Positions 6,507-9,193 of a DNA stretch of 9,193 nucleotides are shown here, in pieces (position 1 is the stretch's first letter; each line of letters starts with the position of its first letter). The translations under genes were made by a program, and so were the position numbers. Below the pieces are notes generated by a model. It was not told the DNA's origin. It did not search any database and worked only from the letters and a program-made list of their open reading frames with translations. The DNA comes from Nitrospirota bacterium (GTDB lineage Bacteria; Nitrospirota_A; Leptospirillia; Leptospirillales; Leptospirillaceae): positions 1-9,193 of the forward strand of contig DAHWGX010000053.1 in the NCBI GenBank assembly GCA_027335985.1, given 5' to 3'.

Positions 6507-7684
6507 CATCACCGTCCTCCTCTCCGGAACGGAAAATCCGGGTCCTCTATGAGTTTCCCCAAGGGATCGACCCGAAACGGCAGGGTCAGATCCTCGCCCT
6601 GGGACAAACAGTCGGCTCCCTCTCCCCTGGCATGGCGGCACAGATTGCCGATTACCAGGGGGTCATGGAATCGGTCGAGATGCTTCCCGATGGCAGGGGA
6701 CAGGCCTGGGTCAGTTATCCCCTCCACAATGTTTCGGGAGATTTGGGGTCTCTTTTGGTGATGGTCCTCGGAAAGTACTCCCTGGCGGGACCGGCCAAGA
6801 TTCGGAGGCTAGAGCTTCCCTCCGACTATGGAACCCGGGGGCGATGGGGCTTCGAGGGGATCGCCCGCCTGGCAAAGGTCTCCGGGCGCCCTCTCTTCAT
6901 GGCTATCTTCAAGCCGGCCTTGGGCCTCTCCCCCGACGACCTGGCCCGAATCCTTCGGGAGGTGGGCGAAGCCGGACTCGACCTGATCAAGGACGATGAA
7001 ATTCTCCCGGACACACCCGCATCGACAGCCCTGTCCCGGATCAAGGCCTGCCGCCCGGTCCTAGACGAGATCGAGCGCACCCAAAAGCGCACCATGCTCT
7101 ACGCCGTGACGCTCTCGGGTCGGGCCGATACCCTTCTCGACTCGGCGAGAAGGCTACGGGATGCCGGGGCCAACGCCTATCTTCTCTCCCCCTTTGCCTA
7201 TGGACTCTCCGTCATGGAAGCCCTCGCATCCCACCCCGACACCAATCTGCCGATCTTTGCCCACCCGGCCATGGCAGGGGCGCTGGGGGGCTCCCCCGAT
7301 TACGGATTTGACATGAACGTCCTGCTCGGCACCCTGATGGTCCACGGGGGAGCCGATGCCGTTCTCTATCCCACAAGCGCCGGAAATCTCCCCATCTCGT
7401 CGGAGACCGAAACAACCATACGGGAAACGCTCAGACGAGGAGGTCTCGCACCGGTCCCTTCAGCGGGGGTTCACCCGGGGGCCCTCCCCCGATTCCTTCC
7501 GGACGGAACCAGGGAAATCATTCTCAATGCCGGCACCGGCATCATGGATCACCCTCAGGGTCCGGCCGCCGGGGTGCGTGCCTTCCATGAGGCATGGAAA
7601 CACTGGTGCGACAAGGCTTCGTTTTCTCCTGAGGCCATTCCTGAGGGTCCTCTCAAGGCGGCGGTCCTTAAATGGGGAACATAG
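6503..7684 (+). CDS. mtnW: RuBisCO-like protein, probable 2,3-diketo-5-methylthiopentyl-1-phosphate enolase
   Basis: A 393-aa form IV RuBisCO homologue expected to enolise 2,3-diketo-5-methylthiopentyl-1-phosphate, the step before MtnX. The alpha/beta barrel shows FKPALGL (136-142), LDLIKDDEI (159-167) with Lys163, Asp165 and Glu166 corresponding to the carbamylated lysine and Mg ligands of RuBisCO, LYAVTLSGR (199-207), FAHPAMAGAL (252-261) with His254, and the phosphate-binding PSAGVHPG (319-326) and NAGTGIMDHP (342-351). Lys91 in LGKYSLAG sits where Bacillus MtnW has its catalytic Lys98. The loop-6 lysine and the second active-site histidine (His327) of true RuBisCO are missing, so carbon fixation is not expected. 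Differences from Bacillus MtnW, such as NAGTG for NAGGG, suggest a separate branch, possibly the acid-mine IV-AMC group. It starts within the mtnD stop (ATGA) and overlaps mtnX by 13 nt. Confidence 0.88.
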   Translation: MTSPSSSPERKIRVLYEFPQGIDPKRQGQILALGQTVGSLSPGMAAQIADYQGVMESVEMLPDGRGQAWVSYPLHNVSGDLGSLLVMVLGKYSLAGPAKIRRLELPSDYGTRGRWGFEGIARLAKVSGRPLFMAIFKPALGLSPDDLARILREVGEAGLDLIKDDEILPDTPASTALSRIKACRPVLDEIERTQKRTMLYAVTLSGRADTLLDSARRLRDAGANAYLLSPFAYGLSVMEALASHPDTNLPIFAHPAMAGALGGSPDYGFDMNVLLGTLMVHGGADAVLYPTSAGNLPISSETETTIRETLRRGGLAPVPSAGVHPGALPRFLPDGTREIILNAGTGIMDHPQGPAAGVRAFHEAWKHWCDKASFSPEAIPEGPLKAAVLKWGT

Positions 7685-8337
7685 CGCACACGCCCCGCAC
7701 CGTCGTTTTCTCTGACTTCGACGGGACCATCACCCAGGAGGAGACCTTCTCCCTGCTGATGAGAGAATTTGCCCCCGAGGCCTCAAACCGGATGATTCCC
7801 CGACTCCTCTCCGGCGAGATCACCCTCCGGGAGGGGGTACCCGCCGTTCTTGAAACCATTTCCTCTTCTGCCTTCCCTGCCATGGAGCAGCGCATGCGGG
7901 AAGCTCCACTGAGGCCAGGATTTGAAGAGTTCCTGAACACGCTTGACCATCTGGGAATCCCTTTGGTCGTCCTCTCCGGAAGCATCGAACCTCTGGTCAA
8001 TGCCCGACTTGCTCCCTACAGAAGCCGGATCGAACGCATTGTGGCCGCAAAGGTCGATCTCTCGGGCCCATTTCTCAAGGTCACGTCCCCGTATGCCGCC
8101 CATGACGAGCTCGTCTACAAGCCCGGGATTCTTCACTCCTTCGATGTCCCCACACGGATCGTTGTGGGGGATTCCGTGACGGACTTTTCCATGGCGCGAC
8201 TGGGAAGCCTCGTCTTTGCCCGAAGCCTCCTTGCCAAGAAGCTCGATGAGGAGGGGAGAACCTACATTCCATTCGAGACATTCTTCGAAATTTCGAACTA
8301 TCTCGAACTTCATCAAAAAAGCCTAAGAGACCTATGA
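7672..8337 (+). CDS. mtnX: 2-hydroxy-3-keto-5-methylthiopentenyl-1-phosphate phosphatase (HAD family)
   Basis: A 221-aa cytosolic phosphatase that removes phosphate from the enol made by MtnW, giving the acireductone substrate of MtnD. All four HAD motifs are visible: motif I FSDFDGTIT (13-21) with nucleophile Asp15 and acid/base Asp17, motif II LSGS (101-104) with Ser102, motif III Lys150 in VYKPG, and motif IV VVGDSVTD (164-171) with Asp167 and Asp171. A helical cap lies between motifs I and II (about 22-95), as in the PSP/MtnX subgroup. Generic phosphoserine-phosphatase-like activity cannot be excluded from motifs alone, but position between mtnW and mtnB makes MtnX the strong choice. The start ATG lies inside the end of mtnW (13-nt overlap) and its stop overlaps the mtnB start as ATGA. 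No mtnC is seen, consistent with the split MtnW+MtnX route. Confidence 0.9.
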   Translation: MGNIAHTPRTVVFSDFDGTITQEETFSLLMREFAPEASNRMIPRLLSGEITLREGVPAVLETISSSAFPAMEQRMREAPLRPGFEEFLNTLDHLGIPLVVLSGSIEPLVNARLAPYRSRIERIVAAKVDLSGPFLKVTSPYAAHDELVYKPGILHSFDVPTRIVVGDSVTDFSMARLGSLVFARSLLAKKLDEEGRTYIPFETFFEISNYLELHQKSLRDL

Positions 8338-8954
8338 CCATGACCGAGCAAAAGATCGCCCTTGCCAGCCTTTCCCGACATCTTTACCGAAAAGGCTGGA
8401 TGGAAGGAACCGGAGGGAATCTCTCCCTCCGAAGCGCGGGGCGAATCCTCATCACTCCCAGCGGGGCGAACAAGGGGCGAATCCGGGGGGAAGACATTCT
8501 CGAACTTGACGGGGAGGGAGCGCCCCTCGACGGGGGAAACAGAAAGCCGTCGGCCGAAACAGCCATTCACCGGGTTCTCTACACACTCTTCCCTCAGGCG
8601 GGCGCGGTGATCCACGTCCATACCCCCGAGGCCATTCTGGCCTCCCTCCGAGGAAAGACAGCGCTCCCTCTCCCTCCCCTCGAGGTCATCAAGGGAATGG
8701 GCTTCCCCCTTCCAGAAGAGGCCCCGCCGATTCCAATTTTCGACAATGATCCCTCCGTCGACCGGATTGCGAGAGATATCGAGAACCGTCTCAGAAACAT
8801 TCCGGCCCCCCTCCCCGTTCTGCTCATTCGCCATCATGGCACCACCGTCTGGGGGAACACTCTCGATGACGCTCTTCGACACATCGAACTGGCAGAGTTC
8901 TGTTTTCGCGTCATTCTCTCACTGCCCTATCCTTCCCCCGCCCCTGACACTTGA
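8334..8954 (+). CDS. mtnB: Methylthioribulose-1-phosphate dehydratase (class II aldolase family)
   Basis: A 206-aa zinc enzyme that dehydrates 5-methylthioribulose-1-phosphate to the diketone phosphate used by MtnW. Family motifs are the phosphate-binding GTGGNLS (25-31), TPSGANKG (41-48), KPSAETAIH (71-79) with putative catalytic Glu75, VIHVHTPEA (92-100) with zinc ligands His94 and His96, and LIRHHGTTVWGN (164-175) with His168 as the third ligand. Length is usual for bacterial MtnB. A fuculose- or ribulose-phosphate aldolase is the alternative family member, but the cluster context settles it. Two start codons lie in a direct repeat, ATGACCATGACC: the first (8334) overlaps the mtnX stop and is chosen for coupling, the second (8340) would remove only two residues. 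The stop TGA lies inside a TTGAT pentamer that may be the insertion target of the following tnpB element. It is the last gene of the cluster. Confidence 0.92.
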   Translation: MTMTEQKIALASLSRHLYRKGWMEGTGGNLSLRSAGRILITPSGANKGRIRGEDILELDGEGAPLDGGNRKPSAETAIHRVLYTLFPQAGAVIHVHTPEAILASLRGKTALPLPPLEVIKGMGFPLPEEAPPIPIFDNDPSVDRIARDIENRLRNIPAPLPVLLIRHHGTTVWGNTLDDALRHIELAEFCFRVILSLPYPSPAPDT

Positions 8955-9003
8955 TCCAATCGCGCGGCAAACCTCGCCCGAAAGGCGCGGGGAAGCATAG
9001 CGC

Positions 9004-9039
9004 GGACGGCAGGGCCGTCCATGCACTGGCTTTCAGTGC
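9004..9039 (+). repeat. Two adjacent perfect hairpins upstream of tnpB
   Basis: GGACGGC-AGG-GCCGTCC (9004-9020) is a perfect 7-bp stem with a 3-nt loop. Two bases later GCACTG-GCTTT-CAGTGC (9023-9039) is a perfect 6-bp stem with a 5-nt loop, followed by GGGGTTTT (9040-9047). They may be part of the element's left end, an attenuator ahead of tnpB, or a weak terminator for the mtn operon; the short T-run argues only weakly for the last. The stems are directly visible, the function is not. Confidence 0.5.
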
Positions 9040-9064
9040 GGGGTTTTCTGCGACAATGCCCACC

Positions 9065-9193
9065 ATGAAAAGAATTCAAGCCTTCAAACTCCGTCTTGTT
9101 CCGACGATCGAACAGGAGAGACTCCTGTCCCGCCATGCGGGGTGCGTCCGGTTCGTCTGGAACAAGGCCCTCGATCTTCAGACGAGACGGCTT
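9065..9193 (+). CDS. tnpB: TnpB-family RNA-guided nuclease / IS605 OrfB, N-terminal fragment (3' end outside window)
   Basis: The first 43 codons from ATG at 9065 run to the window edge without a stop. They encode MKRIQAFKLRLVPTIEQE, then LLSRHAGCVRFVWNKALDL, which fits the N-terminal OrfB_IS605 domain pattern (basic start, 'L-P-T-x-E-Q', then 'R-x-V/F-x-N-x-A-L'). TnpB proteins of about 350-450 aa are RuvC-type nucleases guided by an RNA from the element's right end and help retain the transposon. The catalytic residues and zinc ribbon would lie downstream, so integrity cannot be judged. No good ribosome-binding site precedes the ATG. It is probably not part of the mtn operon but lies downstream on the same strand. 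Confidence 0.75.
   Translation, partial: MKRIQAFKLRLVPTIEQERLLSRHAGCVRFVWNKALDLQTRRL

Larger units (their letters stand above)
8956..9193 (+). mobile_element. Putative left end of an IS200/IS605-type (tnpB-bearing) element, cut by window edge
   Basis: A tnpB start lies 110 nt after mtnB. Immediately 5' of the proposed end is TTGAT (8951-8955), the known target pentamer of ISDra2-type elements, which insert 3' of it without duplicating the target. Sixteen bases further in is an imperfect hairpin, CCTCGCC (8972-8978) with GGCGCGG (8984-8990), a 5-nt loop and one T/C mismatch in the stem. Sub-terminal imperfect palindromes of this kind mark the ends of this family. The right end, any tnpA and the guide RNA region lie beyond the window. 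The exact left boundary is inferred. The element could also be a stand-alone tnpB without transposase. Confidence 0.45.

Noticed and set aside
6503..7684. Possibility that this is a CO2-fixing RuBisCO large subunit
   Set aside because: The loop-6 lysine and second active-site histidine are missing, the protein is shorter, and it is embedded between mtnD and mtnX, all pointing to a RuBisCO-like enolase.
1..9193. CRISPR arrays, tRNA or rRNA genes
   Set aside because: No regularly spaced repeats, tRNA-like cloverleaf or rRNA signature was seen on either strand by eye; a tRNA scan was not possible here.

Overview
This is bacterial chromosomal sequence holding nine complete protein genes and two cut by the window edges. 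Gene content suggests an acidophilic, metal-exposed chemolithotroph, with Leptospirillum (Nitrospirota) as the best guess. The reasons are an arsenite methyltransferase beside a diguanylate cyclase, an EmrAB-type pump, and a methionine-salvage cluster built around a RuBisCO-like protein of the kind reported from acid-mine consortia. The taxonomic assignment is inference from gene content and protein style, not from a marker gene.

Layout. Bases 1-342 (+) are the C-terminal end of an unrecognised protein. Convergent to it, with an 8-nt gap, is arsM (351-1166, -), which has a strong -35/-10 promoter and a 16-bp dyad at its predicted transcription start. Next, also on the minus strand, is a two-helix membrane diguanylate cyclase (1409-2656) with an intrinsic terminator behind it. 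A 227-nt divergent spacer (2657-2883) carries a candidate promoter and an A+T-rich 16-bp near-palindrome in front of emrA-emrB (2884-5415, +). A small four-helix, histidine-rich membrane protein follows (about 5483-5938). It leads, with a 22-nt gap, into mtnD-mtnW-mtnX-mtnB (5961-8954), which are translationally coupled by ATGA or 13-nt overlaps. The right edge (8956-9193) looks like the left end of an IS200/IS605-type element with the first 43 codons of tnpB.

How the genes work together. MtnB dehydrates methylthioribulose-1-phosphate. MtnW (the RuBisCO-like enolase) and MtnX (a HAD phosphatase) together do the job that MtnC does alone in other bacteria. MtnD oxidises the resulting acireductone to the 2-oxo acid precursor of methionine. 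The upstream steps (mtnA, and mtnK/mtnN or mtnP) are not in the window. EmrA and EmrB would form an inner-membrane/periplasmic efflux pair, and no TolC-like partner is present. ArsM would convert trivalent arsenic to methylated forms.

The items most worth following are the uncharacterised membrane protein that appears to belong to the methionine-salvage operon, the RuBisCO-like protein itself, the tnpB element whose probable TTGAT target overlaps the mtnB stop codon, and the two promoter-start dyads in front of arsM and emrA.
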